Positions 16,673 to 25,500 of a stretch of DNA of 64,000 nucleotides are shown here, piece by piece. The position numbers and the translations under genes are program-made. Position 1 is the first letter of the stretch. Every line of letters starts with the position of its first letter. This DNA is from Providencia rettgeri (GTDB lineage Bacteria > Pseudomonadota > Gammaproteobacteria > Enterobacterales > Enterobacteriaceae), in assembly GCF_013255915.1 (NCBI RefSeq), contig NZ_CP053896.1, positions 3,162,001-3,226,000 of the forward strand, in the 5' to 3' direction. Below the pieces are notes generated by a model, which was not told where the DNA came from, did not search any database, and saw only the letters and a list, made by a program, of their open reading frames with translations.

Positions 16673-19600
16673 TTATATTTTGGGGCCTGCTGTTGTGTTG
16701 TTGATTACTGAACGGTGTATGGGCCCTTTCTCATTCATATCAGTGATAATGATCCTTGCCACATCTTCACCAGTAAGCCCTTTTTCCATTCTTGGTTCGA
16801 TGGCGGCATTTGCCACATGGTTTTCAATTACCACACTGAAATTAACACTACTGCCACGTCCGCCCTGTAAATCTTTGTTTGATATAACTCGCCCATTGTC
16901 ACCAGGGATCATGTATTGCTTGCCCGTACTCGCTTGGAATATCTCAGGCTTACCATTTTCACCGACACGATAGTATTTACTCGCATCAACTACCCCGCCA
17001 TTCTTACGCCCTCCGCCAAAGCCAACCATAGACATGGCTTGCCCTGCGGTTTGAGCGGTTGTATAGGCTGATAATCCCGTTCCTGATGCTGCTCCACCTG
17101 TGGCAATCGATGCCGCTATAGCTGCAGGTGTCCAAGCTGCTAGGGCTGCCGCACCTCCTGCTGTTGCTGCCGCTGCGTTCGCTGCCTGTGAAGCAACGCC
17201 AATTGTTTTAGTCAGGATGAAGTTTTTAAGCATCTCCACACCAACCTGAGCAATGGAATTTACAACACTGTTTAGCATCGTATTACCTAACGAACGCAAC
17301 GCCTCGGACGCATCCATTGAGCCAGTGATTAACCCTGTCATGACGTTTGAAACATTACCCGCCAGAGAATCAACCGCAGACGCAAGCATTTCATAGCCTA
17401 GGTTCTGCTGTCTCATTAGCTCCCATTGTGCCGCTAACTGCTGCTGTTGATACTCTTTCTCTGCTGCGGTTCTGAGTAGCTGGTATTGCGCATCGGTTGC
17501 CGCTTTGGATGCGGTGAACTGGTCATGGCTAATCTGCTGTTTTGCATAGGCTTCATTAAGTATTTGTAACTCTTGCGCTTTGTATTCTTTCATCATGGCC
17601 AACTTCTGAGTATGCTCATTAGCCAATGCCTGAATCGGGTCAAATTTAGCGCGGTTCTCCTCAATGTAATTCACTGAGGCATTGATTTTGATATCGGTCA
17701 TTCCCTGATTAAATGACACCATCGCCTCACGCCCCATGCGCTCAAAATCTTCCTTGTTGATGAAGCCCTCATCTAACAAACGTTTGAGGGTTTTCACTTC
17801 CTCACCAAAGGTATGCGCCAGTTTCAACTCTGGGGTGATTTCCTGAGCCGCAATAAAATCATTCACGCGCTGATTGAGGTCAAACAGTTCCGCAGCCTCT
17901 TTCGAAATAGCCGCTTTTTGTTTCTCTGTTGCCTGTGCTCCAAGTCGCTGAACAGCTTCATAGATTGCCATTTCGCGGTTAACATCGGCTGCGCCACTTT
18001 CCAGTAATCCATAGCGTTTTTTCAGTGTGGCCAATTGCTCACTCTGACGCTTTATCGCTTCATTTGCTTGGTTGGCGGCTTTAGCAGATTTATTGCCTTT
18101 TGATTTACTGCTTAGTGCGGCTTCTTGGGCTTCACGTAACTTGCGTATGGCTTCAATAGCTTTCGGGAGTTCGGTATTGTAGGCCGCTGAACCTTGTTGT
18201 AATCCCATTTGCATAAGGAGCAACGAGGCGTTGTATTCATCCAGTGCCGGCTTACCGTCTTTCATGCCAATAGTGAGGGCTTGGGTACGCTGCTCAATCT
18301 CAGTAAGCGAGTTAGCAAGATTTAAACTGACCGTTTTATCAAACTCATCCGTTAATTCTTGGATTTTCTGTTTAAATATTTCAGAGTCTTTAGCAAAGCC
18401 GTCAGCAATTAACGCCTTTTCTAGCTCTTTGATAGCCTGTTCTTTCTTAACGGCTGCCTCGCTGCCTAACTCCAGTGATCGGGCTACTTGTTGGTTAGCA
18501 TCAATCACGCCTTTAGCTTGGCGTTGGTAAATTAAATCGGCTCTGGCCAGCTCATCCGTTTGTTGTGCTCTAACCTTAGCAATATCAGCGGCTTTACCTT
18601 GTGATACCGTCCAGCGACGAATATTTTGCTCACCTTCGGATATAACTAACTCATACTGTTGCTGTTTTTTAGTAAGATCATCAATCAACTTCACAAAGTC
18701 ATCACGCACATATGGAGTGCCAACTTCCATACCTTGAGCTTTTTGGGATTTAATCGCTTGCTCAATTCTACCAAGTTCTTCTCTGTAGTAGCGTAACTGC
18801 TCATTTACGTCTAATAGGTTTTTTTTCTGTCCGTCTAGTTCTGTGGTTGTTTCCGCTATCTTCTCGCCTAAGCGGTTAGCCACAACACGCGCCTGTTTTG
18901 CTGACAGTTCGTCAATTTTATCAATCCACTGATCTACCCTGTCGTTAAACTCTTTGGTGGCGGTGTCATCGTTCATGGCGTTATACAATGCGTAAACACC
19001 TGCGGCAGCTAAAAAGAATACACCAGTAGGACCACCTAATAATCCCACTGCGCCCCGTAACCCTTGCATAGCGATAGATTGAGTTTTAGCGGCTTGGGCT
19101 GCGCGGTTATTGGCTGCGGTCACTGCGTCCGTCGTGGTCGCTAGTGTGGCTTTCGCTTTTTGCTCTAATGCTAATGCCGCATTTAATTTATGGGTTGCGT
19201 TGGCTTCAACTTCTTTCGCTTTGGCAACTTGAGCCTCTACACGCGCAATTTCTTTCCCTGTTGTAGCTAAATGCGTTTTGATTTTGGTTTCTGTGGCGTG
19301 TAGGGCGTTGCTGGCTTTGGTGACGCGTTGTAGATTTTCCTCACTCGCTGCCATTTGATAGGTTATTTCGGCATCCTTGAGCTGTACCGCCTGTCGTGCT
19401 CTCAGTGACTCTAAATCACGTTGCTTGGCATCATTAGCCGCTTCTAGTGAATAAACGTGCTCTAACGCTGCCTGAGCCGCTTTTAACTCGGCTTGTGCGG
19501 ATACTGTCAGATTTCTAGCGTTAATGACTTCTTGGGAGGCTGCGGCTTGTAATGCCTGTGCTTTCATTTGAATAGCGCGAGTATGTGAAACCTCGGCTTG

Positions 19601-19999
19601 TGTGGCGTTAATCGCCCCTTGAGTGTGCTGTAAGAGTGAGGAGGTCGCACTGCCAATATTAGAAATATACCCCGCACCTAATAACCCAGAGACATTACTA
19701 ATTACCCCTGTAAAACGCGCATTCGCGCTAGTCGCTCTATCTGTAGCGGCTGACGCTACGCCAATTTGCCCCGTTAACTCACTCATTTGACGTGATAATC
19801 GGTTAATTTCAGGCATTTTTAACGCACTGGAAACCGCGATTGCTGTTTTATCAAATCGGTAAAAGGCTTTTGACGTATCATCGGCCTGTTTACCCATATC
19901 CGCCATTTTCCGTTTTGTTTCTCTAGCCGCTTTTCCCGCCTCAAGAACGCCCTCGGTATCAGCTTTAATGATGATTTCAACCCCATCAATCTCAAACAT
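16673..19999 (-). CDS. Phage tail tape measure protein
   Basis: About 1108 residues from the ATG at 19999, which has GAGAGGT upstream (a longer frame to 20059 lacks this). Long coiled-coil, Ala/Gln/Lys-rich N-terminal half (about 130-330), a hydrophobic glycine-rich stretch (GLRGAVGLLGGPTGVFFLAA), a second coiled coil, and the lambda-type C-terminus YYRVGENGKPEIFQ...GKQYMIPGDNG. The tape measure scaffolds tail assembly and sets siphophage tail length; at roughly 1.5 angstroms per residue this would give a tail near 160-170 nm. It is the only large virion gene in the element. Confidence 0.93.
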   Translation of the reverse strand: MFEIDGVEIIIKADTEGVLEAGKAARETKRKMADMGKQADDTSKAFYRFDKTAIAVSSALKMPEINRLSRQMSELTGQIGVASAATDRATSANARFTGVISNVSGLLGAGYISNIGSATSSLLQHTQGAINATQAEVSHTRAIQMKAQALQAAASQEVINARNLTVSAQAELKAAQAALEHVYSLEAANDAKQRDLESLRARQAVQLKDAEITYQMAASEENLQRVTKASNALHATETKIKTHLATTGKEIARVEAQVAKAKEVEANATHKLNAALALEQKAKATLATTTDAVTAANNRAAQAAKTQSIAMQGLRGAVGLLGGPTGVFFLAAAGVYALYNAMNDDTATKEFNDRVDQWIDKIDELSAKQARVVANRLGEKIAETTTELDGQKKNLLDVNEQLRYYREELGRIEQAIKSQKAQGMEVGTPYVRDDFVKLIDDLTKKQQQYELVISEGEQNIRRWTVSQGKAADIAKVRAQQTDELARADLIYQRQAKGVIDANQQVARSLELGSEAAVKKEQAIKELEKALIADGFAKDSEIFKQKIQELTDEFDKTVSLNLANSLTEIEQRTQALTIGMKDGKPALDEYNASLLLMQMGLQQGSAAYNTELPKAIEAIRKLREAQEAALSSKSKGNKSAKAANQANEAIKRQSEQLATLKKRYGLLESGAADVNREMAIYEAVQRLGAQATEKQKAAISKEAAELFDLNQRVNDFIAAQEITPELKLAHTFGEEVKTLKRLLDEGFINKEDFERMGREAMVSFNQGMTDIKINASVNYIEENRAKFDPIQALANEHTQKLAMMKEYKAQELQILNEAYAKQQISHDQFTASKAATDAQYQLLRTAAEKEYQQQQLAAQWELMRQQNLGYEMLASAVDSLAGNVSNVMTGLITGSMDASEALRSLGNTMLNSVVNSIAQVGVEMLKNFILTKTIGVASQAANAAAATAGGAAALAAWTPAAIAASIATGGAASGTGLSAYTTAQTAGQAMSMVGFGGGRKNGGVVDASKYYRVGENGKPEIFQASTGKQYMIPGDNGRVISNKDLQGGRGSSVNFSVVIENHVANAAIEPRMEKGLTGEDVARIIITDMNEKGPIHRSVINNTTAGPKI

Positions 20000-20012
20000 A
20001 ATGACCTCTCTT

Positions 20013-20351
20013 TTAATGTTTCGCTGATAACCCGCTGACATTACCATCACGTAATGCAAAGCGTGTCATTTCGCCAATCACGTAAATACACTGATCTGTG
20101 ATGGAATAAGGCTTGGTAAATACGTTTAGGTAAGGAAGCAATAAATCACATGCCTTACTCTCAACGTCGAACGACTCACCACGAGACTTAACAATCGATA
20201 CCGCATTATCAAATAGCCCTGCCGCCAGCAATTCAGGGATCACCTCGCCTGTAATGCCGTTATAAGTCACTAATGTTGTTCCCGTTTCCGCTTTTAGCCC
20301 ATCAACATAAATCTGAGCTATGGTGCTTGCTAACTGCTGTAACTTTTCCAT
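20013..20351 (-). CDS. Hypothetical protein upstream of tape measure (112 aa)
   Basis: A 112-residue, mostly helical acidic protein (KLQQLASTIAQIYVDGLKAE..., IPELLAAGLFDNAVSIVKS, PYSITDQCIYVIGEMTRFAL). It ends 13 bp before the tape measure start and overlaps the preceding small gene by one base, so all three are one operon. The position just upstream of a tape measure gene is where tail assembly chaperones usually lie, but no slippery frameshift site was recognised and the family is unknown to me. Confidence 0.65.
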   Translation of the reverse strand: MEKLQQLASTIAQIYVDGLKAETGTTLVTYNGITGEVIPELLAAGLFDNAVSIVKSRGESFDVESKACDLLLPYLNVFTKPYSITDQCIYVIGEMTRFALRDGNVSGLSAKH

Positions 20352-20524
20352 TAGAACCCCTCACGCTGTAAGGCATCACTTAATAGCCCTTGAATCAATT
20401 GGCTAATAGGCGCTCGTTGAATGAAAACATCTTTTTCACCCTGTTTTTCTTTAAATTTTTTAACGCGATCTACTATGTCGCTTTCAATTGACACTGCTTT
20501 GAAGGTTCTTTTTTGCTTATCCAT
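20351..20524 (-). CDS. Small ribbon-helix-helix-like protein (57 aa)
   Basis: MDKQKRTFKAVSIESDIVDR...VFIQRAPISQLIQGLLSDAL is a short Arc/MetJ-like pattern: a beta strand followed by two helices. The TAA stop overlaps the ATG of the next gene by one base. It begins the small operon leading into the tape measure gene and may regulate it. Confidence 0.65.
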   Translation of the reverse strand: MDKQKRTFKAVSIESDIVDRVKKFKEKQGEKDVFIQRAPISQLIQGLLSDALQREGF

Positions 20525-20662
20525 GATTATTTATCCACCCTGTTGTTATATACACTACAATTATAATCCAGAGTAAAAAATAAACAACAATATATTGCTA
20601 TAAATAATAGGAAATATAGAAATATTTTCTATTAACTTTGGTTTTTATAAAATTAAGACAAC

Positions 20663-20684
20663 AAAAAACCGACTCAAGGTCGGC
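20663..20684 (-). terminator. Intrinsic terminator after the lipoprotein gene
   Basis: On the minus strand CCGAC-cttga-GTCGG is followed directly by TTTTTTG, 20-odd bases past the lipoprotein stop. It separates the replication/lipoprotein transcripts from the tape measure operon, so the latter needs its own promoter between 20525 and 20660. Confidence 0.8.
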
Positions 20685-20706
20685 TTCTGTTCTATTTATA
20701 TACTTG

Positions 20707-21240
20707 CTATTTCAACGGTGAGTTATAGACAGGACTTTTAAAAGTATAAATTAGATGCGTTTTCCCTTGATTTGATACGCTCATTCTTAAGTTTGCTTTG
20801 TATCCATCTTTATCAAAATCCATATTAACGTCGCCACAATCTTGGCTTGCTAAGCAATTAAAAAAATCACTTTCATCTTTAATGATATGGGTTTTATTTA
20901 CAGGTTCGCCATATACTTTTTCCAGTTTATTTCCCGCTTGCTCATATAGTTCAAATGCTTCATCTTTGGTTGTTGCTTTCTGATCGAAGTTCTCAGTATA
21001 AAATATATAGAACAGCCCTAACTTATCGTGAAATGTTGTAAACAAAATAGCTGCGTCGTGTCCGTCAGGTGTTTCTTGAAAAGTACAGGAGTGTTCAAAA
21101 TTACAGTTTGTATCTTTTAAATTTAATGCTTTAACACTTTCTTTAGTCTGCCCCCACTTAAAGCCGTAGGGTGCTGGTGGACTGTTATCACATCCCGATA
21201 GAAACAAAGCCAATAAAGCCGTTATCATGATTTTTTTCAT
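20707..21240 (-). CDS. Small secreted lipoprotein (moron-like)
   Basis: The 177-residue precursor has a lipoprotein signal (MKKIMITALLALFLSGC, lipobox LSGC with Cys17), so it should be lipidated in the periplasm or outer membrane. The mature part contains four further cysteines (TNCNFEHSC and NCLASQDC), possibly two disulfides. It is followed by its own terminator and preceded by an independent gap, the pattern of a phage moron. Lipoproteins in such positions can block superinfection or alter the host surface; that role is inference. Confidence 0.75.
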   Translation of the reverse strand: MKKIMITALLALFLSGCDNSPPAPYGFKWGQTKESVKALNLKDTNCNFEHSCTFQETPDGHDAAILFTTFHDKLGLFYIFYTENFDQKATTKDEAFELYEQAGNKLEKVYGEPVNKTHIIKDESDFFNCLASQDCGDVNMDFDKDGYKANLRMSVSNQGKTHLIYTFKSPVYNSPLK

Positions 21241-21317
21241 TTGGTGATCCTTTTAGTTGATAAGGCCAATTATACATAACCGCCTCGGCTTATGCTTTGG
21301 CGGTGTTCAACTAATAA

Positions 21318-21536
21318 CTATCTGTAACGCCTAATCAGAGCCTTTCTAGCAATTTTGATTTGTTCTGGCGTACCTGTAATAACCATGCGTCTAAAAATAA
21401 ATCCTGAAGTTTTGACATTAACGTCAGCGATACGCCTGACGGCTTGCATGGCATATTTAATTTTATCAAGCTCAAAGATTGTATAAGCCAATTCAATTAC
21501 ATCTTGATTACCTTTGCTTCTGTAAATAATTTTCAT
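21318..21536 (-). CDS. Small basic protein with KH-like C-terminus (72 aa)
   Basis: A 72-residue basic protein with AGGAG before its ATG. The last part, FRRMVITGTPEQIKIARKAL, reads like the end of a KH RNA-binding domain (strand, Gly-x-x-x-x-Ile, helix). It has a similar pattern to the 73-residue protein at 26094-26315. It starts 13 bp after the ProQ/FinO gene, suggesting one operon of RNA-binding proteins. Confidence 0.6.
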   Translation of the reverse strand: MKIIYRSKGNQDVIELAYTIFELDKIKYAMQAVRRIADVNVKTSGFIFRRMVITGTPEQIKIARKALIRRYR

Positions 21537-21548
21537 AAGGCTCCTGTA

Positions 21549-22001
21549 TCATTTCTTTAGCCACTCTATCAGTTTTTGCTCCGCTATGCTTTGTTGTTCT
21601 GGCGTAACCTCTCCGTTAGGTTGTCCGTGCATATCAAACCGATTGCCGCCCAGAGTAAGAGCTTTCAAATATGCCTTGCGGCTGATGTATGACCGTAATC
21701 CCTGTTTAATGTGGCTCTCGGGGATATCCAGCCCTTTATCTGTAGCCTCAGCAATCATAGCTTCCTTGATGCCAATCATTAGCGGCTTGGCATCTGGCTC
21801 ACTGAATAGCGTCCAATGCTTCGCTATACGGTCGATGCGGTGTTGTTTCTTCTTCGCGTGAACATCTGCCTTATTTTTCTTCTTCGGTTGCTGTTGGGCT
21901 TCCTGTGGCGTTTTAGCCTGTGTGTTTTTTGGTGTGTTCGTCGCTGGTAGATTTGTTACATCATTGTTATTTTTTCTTAATGATAAAGTCACTCGGGTCA
22001 T
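21549..22001 (-). CDS. ProQ/FinO-domain RNA-binding protein
   Basis: 150 residues. After a disordered Lys/Gln-rich N-terminus (about 1-50), the ProQ/FinO core follows: IAKHWTLFSEPDAKPLMIGI (about 59-78), a helical middle, SYISRKAYLKALTLGGNRFD (about 108-127) and MHGQPNGEVT. Proteins of this family bind terminator-like stem-loops and chaperone sense-antisense RNA pairing. It lies between the iteron array and the KH-like gene. It could control copy number or a regulatory RNA of this element, much as FinO and plasmid homologues do. Confidence 0.85.
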   Translation of the reverse strand: MTRVTLSLRKNNNDVTNLPATNTPKNTQAKTPQEAQQQPKKKNKADVHAKKKQHRIDRIAKHWTLFSEPDAKPLMIGIKEAMIAEATDKGLDIPESHIKQGLRSYISRKAYLKALTLGGNRFDMHGQPNGEVTPEQQSIAEQKLIEWLKK

Positions 22002-22050
22002 GATTTCTTTTTCCTCAAAAAAACTTTTCTATTAAATACGCGATCAGGTG

Positions 22051-22340
22051 TTGGTTCAGTCGGTTCAGTTGGTTCAATTTGTAAAGATGATTGTTTTTAA
22101 AGTGTTTATTTGAAAATACTGAACCAACATACCCATGATTTGAACCGACATTTTCCATGTATGAACCAACATCGAATTTAAAAATGCCATCCAGTGGAAA
22201 AACTCTTTAATTCTGTGTGTTGGTTCAAAATGCCACTTTGTCGGTTCAAAACAGCCTCTTGTTGGTTCAGTGTTGGTTCAATAAATGCTATTTTTTCCTT
22301 ATAAATCAATAAAACTTATCTACTGAACCAACTGAACCGA
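22051..22340. repeat. Iteron array, probable replication origin
   Basis: Twelve copies of T[T/C]GGTTCA in 290 bp. Plus orientation: 22051, 22060, 22069, 22220, 22241, 22262, 22273. Minus orientation: 22120, 22141, 22162, 22324, 22333. Two inner triplets are spaced exactly 21 bp and face each other; outer copies are 9 bp apart. AT-rich stretches lie between the groups. The array sits just past the stop of the primase-helicase gene, matching the P4 principle of alpha-protein iterons, and occupies the whole gap 22002-22409. Confidence 0.8.
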
Positions 22341-22409
22341 CACTAAAACGATAAAATCACGCACATGAAAAAAACATTATGGGATTTTCATCCCTCCGCT
22401 AGTTGTTGC

Positions 22410-25145
22410 TCAACTGTTATCTTCTTCTGTGCTCTCTGGAGCGAACTGCAAAACGTAAACATTAAATTGCCGTCCGTCTATGCGTGGGCTTTTTCGTTGA
22501 TAACCTCTCCCACTGGTGGGTGGTGTTAACATGCCAGCCATTTTTAACGCCTCAGCAAATTGTTTGTAGTTAAACCCTGCCGCGATTTCTTTCTCAAAGG
22601 CGGACGGGAAGGTATAAAAGATTATCGGGTCATCCTCATTACTGCCTTTCTTCCTATATCCTGCAAGGTCTCTAATAGGTAGATCCCTAACATCATAAGG
22701 AATTGGGGCAAATCGGCTTAATCCGTGAGCATTCAAAAACGCCTCAGCTTGTTCTTTGATTTGCTCATACTCTTTGTTTCCCGTGCCGAACTCTGCGACC
22801 CATACGTTAAATATTGCTTGAACTACATCCCTACAATCTTGTTCACTCCACCCCGTAATCACACGGCCCATAATCAAAGCGGCTTCAATCGTGGCGAATC
22901 GGTCGCTCGCTCGGTGTACCTGTTCCCCGTAGCTACTTGGAATTAACTTATTCCAGCGTTGCTGGGCGGCTCTGTAGGCTTCTTTAGCTTCGTCTTTATG
23001 ATTCGATAGATACTCAATCCAATAACGTCCTGCTGCCCCATAGCTATCACGACAATTCACCTTGATTAAATCTGCGTGGGCTTTCCCTGTTTCACATTCG
23101 TGTAGTTCGGTGGCGCGTTCAATGGGGATATTCAGTAATCGCACTAATTGCCCTGCGTTCACTTTCACACCTGAATTTAATAAAAAGGTCTCAATGTCCT
23201 TTTCCCCTGTACTGATAGCCACCGTCCGCCAGCTTTGAACCTGCCTATTGCCACCATCTTTCGCACCTTGTATCTTGCCTTTGCCATTAAATAGCGTGTA
23301 AGCCGATTTATAGACGTGTTTAGGGTCTGCTCCTTGTCCGACTTCATCCAAATACAAAAGCCCGTCATTGTGCGCTACAGCCTCGTTAGTCATACCGTAT
23401 TCAGTGCCATACCACGTTAAACGCTGTAAATCGGGATCACCGTATAAACTCACGGCCATATCTGCGGTGGTGCTTTTCCCTGCTGTCGATTGGGCGTAAA
23501 TGTGAATACCAAAGCTGTCCGCCCCTGTGATACTCGTCATCGGTGCGGCTAAGGCTGCGCCAATTGCAAACATCATAAAACTGTTACCGTTAGCCAATCG
23601 CGCAACATCATTCCGCCAGCTTTCTACCGTTCCGCTTGTCTGGTAGGCGGTAGCGGCTGCGCTTTGCCCGTTAAAAAATATCGGTTGTTCGGGTGTGCCA
23701 ATAATTGAGCCGTCTGGCATGATGTACGCGCCTTTGTGCCAACCTGATTTATTAGTGATACTCCAATTCTCTTTGAATTTCTGGCGCAAGAGCCAATCAG
23801 ATAAAGACTGTCTTAGCCCTGATTTAGTTGTCACAATTAGCCCTGCATTTTTAAGCGTTTTCCAACCCTCACGCTCGCCAATATCCCCCATCGGAACGGC
23901 TTGAACGTTGTTATTACCCCACTCGAAAATCAAATACTTTTGATTCATGTCATTAACGCCTTTCGTGATACGTTTTATGGCGTTAGATAACCATTGCTCA
24001 TGATTGATGATTTCCCCTGTTTCTTTGTCCGCTTTAGGTGTAACCAGAAATACACCATCGTCGCGTGATTCAATGCGTATTTTCATGGGGTCGCTTGGTT
24101 TTACTGTTTCGGTAATGCTTTCCTTTGCCGTTACAGTCAATGTAATCTCACTCATTGCCTCGTCTCCTTGTGGCTGATATATTCCCTCGCTGAAAGCAGA
24201 GGCAGTAGCTTCCCTCTCTCTGGATTGCAGGTAATCGTTCCAATCTCCCTGACAAGGTGGAATTGAAACATAGCCGCTAACTTCTCTCGCTGCGGCTTCT
24301 GCTTTCACCTTACCCGTATTGACCTCATTTTTACTGTCGTTATCCCCAGCAATGATAATTTGGCTCTCTGGGTACTTCGTCCGCATCACCTTAGCCACAT
24401 GAATTAAGTTACTCGCATCAATTGCCGCTACTGTGTGCGCTTCTGGTTGGATTAACTGGCACGTCATGGCGGTTGCCAATCCCTCAGCTATAATCACCGT
24501 AGAAACGTTTACAGGCTCATTAATGGAGTAATAGCTGCCATTCTTCGCACTATCGAGTAATAGCCGTTTCTCGCCATTAGGTTTAATGGTCTGTGCGGCT
24601 GTGATTGTGCCGTCAGCGTCCATCAATGGAATAATTAGCGATCCATCGGCTAACAGGGTCACGGTGGTACTATCAAATCCTTTCGCCTTGAGATACTCAG
24701 ATTTGCCCTGTTTAGCATTGGCAATAGTGCGGCTGTATCGCGCTGTAAAGCGTTTATGCTTCTCTATCTGCTCGTTAGCTTGGTTCTGGGCTTGCTGTGC
24801 TTTCAATGCGTCCTGTTGCGCTTTTACCTCATGGCTACGGTAGGCTGGTGGATTATCTGAACGGGTATCAATTCCAATCATGCCAGCCACCTCATAAGCG
24901 GCTTCTGTCACGCTACCGCCCAGAACACGCTGAACTAAGTCCAACCCATCACCCGAGCCGCACTGACTACAAATAAACGTGCCGTTGCCGTCTTTATCAT
25001 CGAATCTAAAACGGTCTTTACCACCACAATGAGGACAAGCCGTGTGAGTGTTTAGGGGCACTTCTGCCCCAAGGTTAGATAATATGTTTTGCCATTGTCC
25101 GTTAGCTTTCAGCTTCACCTCACGGATAACATCAATCGGTTTCAT
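22410..25145 (-). CDS. P4-alpha-like primase-helicase with DUF927-type ATPase
   Basis: 911 residues. N-terminal primase zinc finger with Cys37, Cys40, Cys59 and Cys62 (CPHC...CSQC), then a Toprim-like part (VIIAEG 217-222; AGDND 266-270), a linker, and a helicase ATPase with Walker A AQSTAGKST (551-559) and Walker B LLYLDE (596-601). It should prime and unwind DNA from the adjacent iteron array. An in-frame ATG at 24155 (Met331) carries AAGGAG eight bases upstream and would make a 581-residue helicase-only form. It overlaps the preceding gene by 4 bp. Confidence 0.93.
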   Translation of the reverse strand: MKPIDVIREVKLKANGQWQNILSNLGAEVPLNTHTACPHCGGKDRFRFDDKDGNGTFICSQCGSGDGLDLVQRVLGGSVTEAAYEVAGMIGIDTRSDNPPAYRSHEVKAQQDALKAQQAQNQANEQIEKHKRFTARYSRTIANAKQGKSEYLKAKGFDSTTVTLLADGSLIIPLMDADGTITAAQTIKPNGEKRLLLDSAKNGSYYSINEPVNVSTVIIAEGLATAMTCQLIQPEAHTVAAIDASNLIHVAKVMRTKYPESQIIIAGDNDSKNEVNTGKVKAEAAAREVSGYVSIPPCQGDWNDYLQSREREATASAFSEGIYQPQGDEAMSEITLTVTAKESITETVKPSDPMKIRIESRDDGVFLVTPKADKETGEIINHEQWLSNAIKRITKGVNDMNQKYLIFEWGNNNVQAVPMGDIGEREGWKTLKNAGLIVTTKSGLRQSLSDWLLRQKFKENWSITNKSGWHKGAYIMPDGSIIGTPEQPIFFNGQSAAATAYQTSGTVESWRNDVARLANGNSFMMFAIGAALAAPMTSITGADSFGIHIYAQSTAGKSTTADMAVSLYGDPDLQRLTWYGTEYGMTNEAVAHNDGLLYLDEVGQGADPKHVYKSAYTLFNGKGKIQGAKDGGNRQVQSWRTVAISTGEKDIETFLLNSGVKVNAGQLVRLLNIPIERATELHECETGKAHADLIKVNCRDSYGAAGRYWIEYLSNHKDEAKEAYRAAQQRWNKLIPSSYGEQVHRASDRFATIEAALIMGRVITGWSEQDCRDVVQAIFNVWVAEFGTGNKEYEQIKEQAEAFLNAHGLSRFAPIPYDVRDLPIRDLAGYRKKGSNEDDPIIFYTFPSAFEKEIAAGFNYKQFAEALKMAGMLTPPTSGRGYQRKSPRIDGRQFNVYVLQFAPESTEEDNS

Positions 25146-25486
25146 TGAAACGCTCCCTTATCGGCTAAAGAGTCGCCCATATCATTAATCATGCTTTGCC
25201 AAACCTCGCGCCCGTAACCCGTGATATAGCCATTAATCACGCACTGATCCATTAAACTAACGGCTGTTGTTTCCCACATAGGAACAGACTGTTTAAGTGC
25301 TTCCAGCAAATAACTATCGACGAGCATTCGAATACCTTTCACACCGTCAATAATGGCAACCTCAATGGCCTTGTTGCCTACATTCATCGGAAACCAATCA
25401 CCGCCATTACGTGTGGTTACATCGTGATAAATAGCGGCTGCGTAGCTATTCGCCAGTGAATTAACTTTAAAATTCTTCGTTATCAT
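25142..25486 (-). CDS. Hypothetical protein (114 aa)
   Basis: 114 residues with no recognised domain (VNSLANSYAAAIYHDVTTRN..., ending DMGDSLADKGAFQ). The stop overlaps the primase start (ATGA), so translation is coupled and a replication-related role is plausible. It belongs to the operon of small genes reading from the Icd-like gene towards the primase. Confidence 0.65.
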   Translation of the reverse strand: MITKNFKVNSLANSYAAAIYHDVTTRNGGDWFPMNVGNKAIEVAIIDGVKGIRMLVDSYLLEALKQSVPMWETTAVSLMDQCVINGYITGYGREVWQSMINDMGDSLADKGAFQ

Positions 25487-25500
25487 GTCATTACGTCCTT

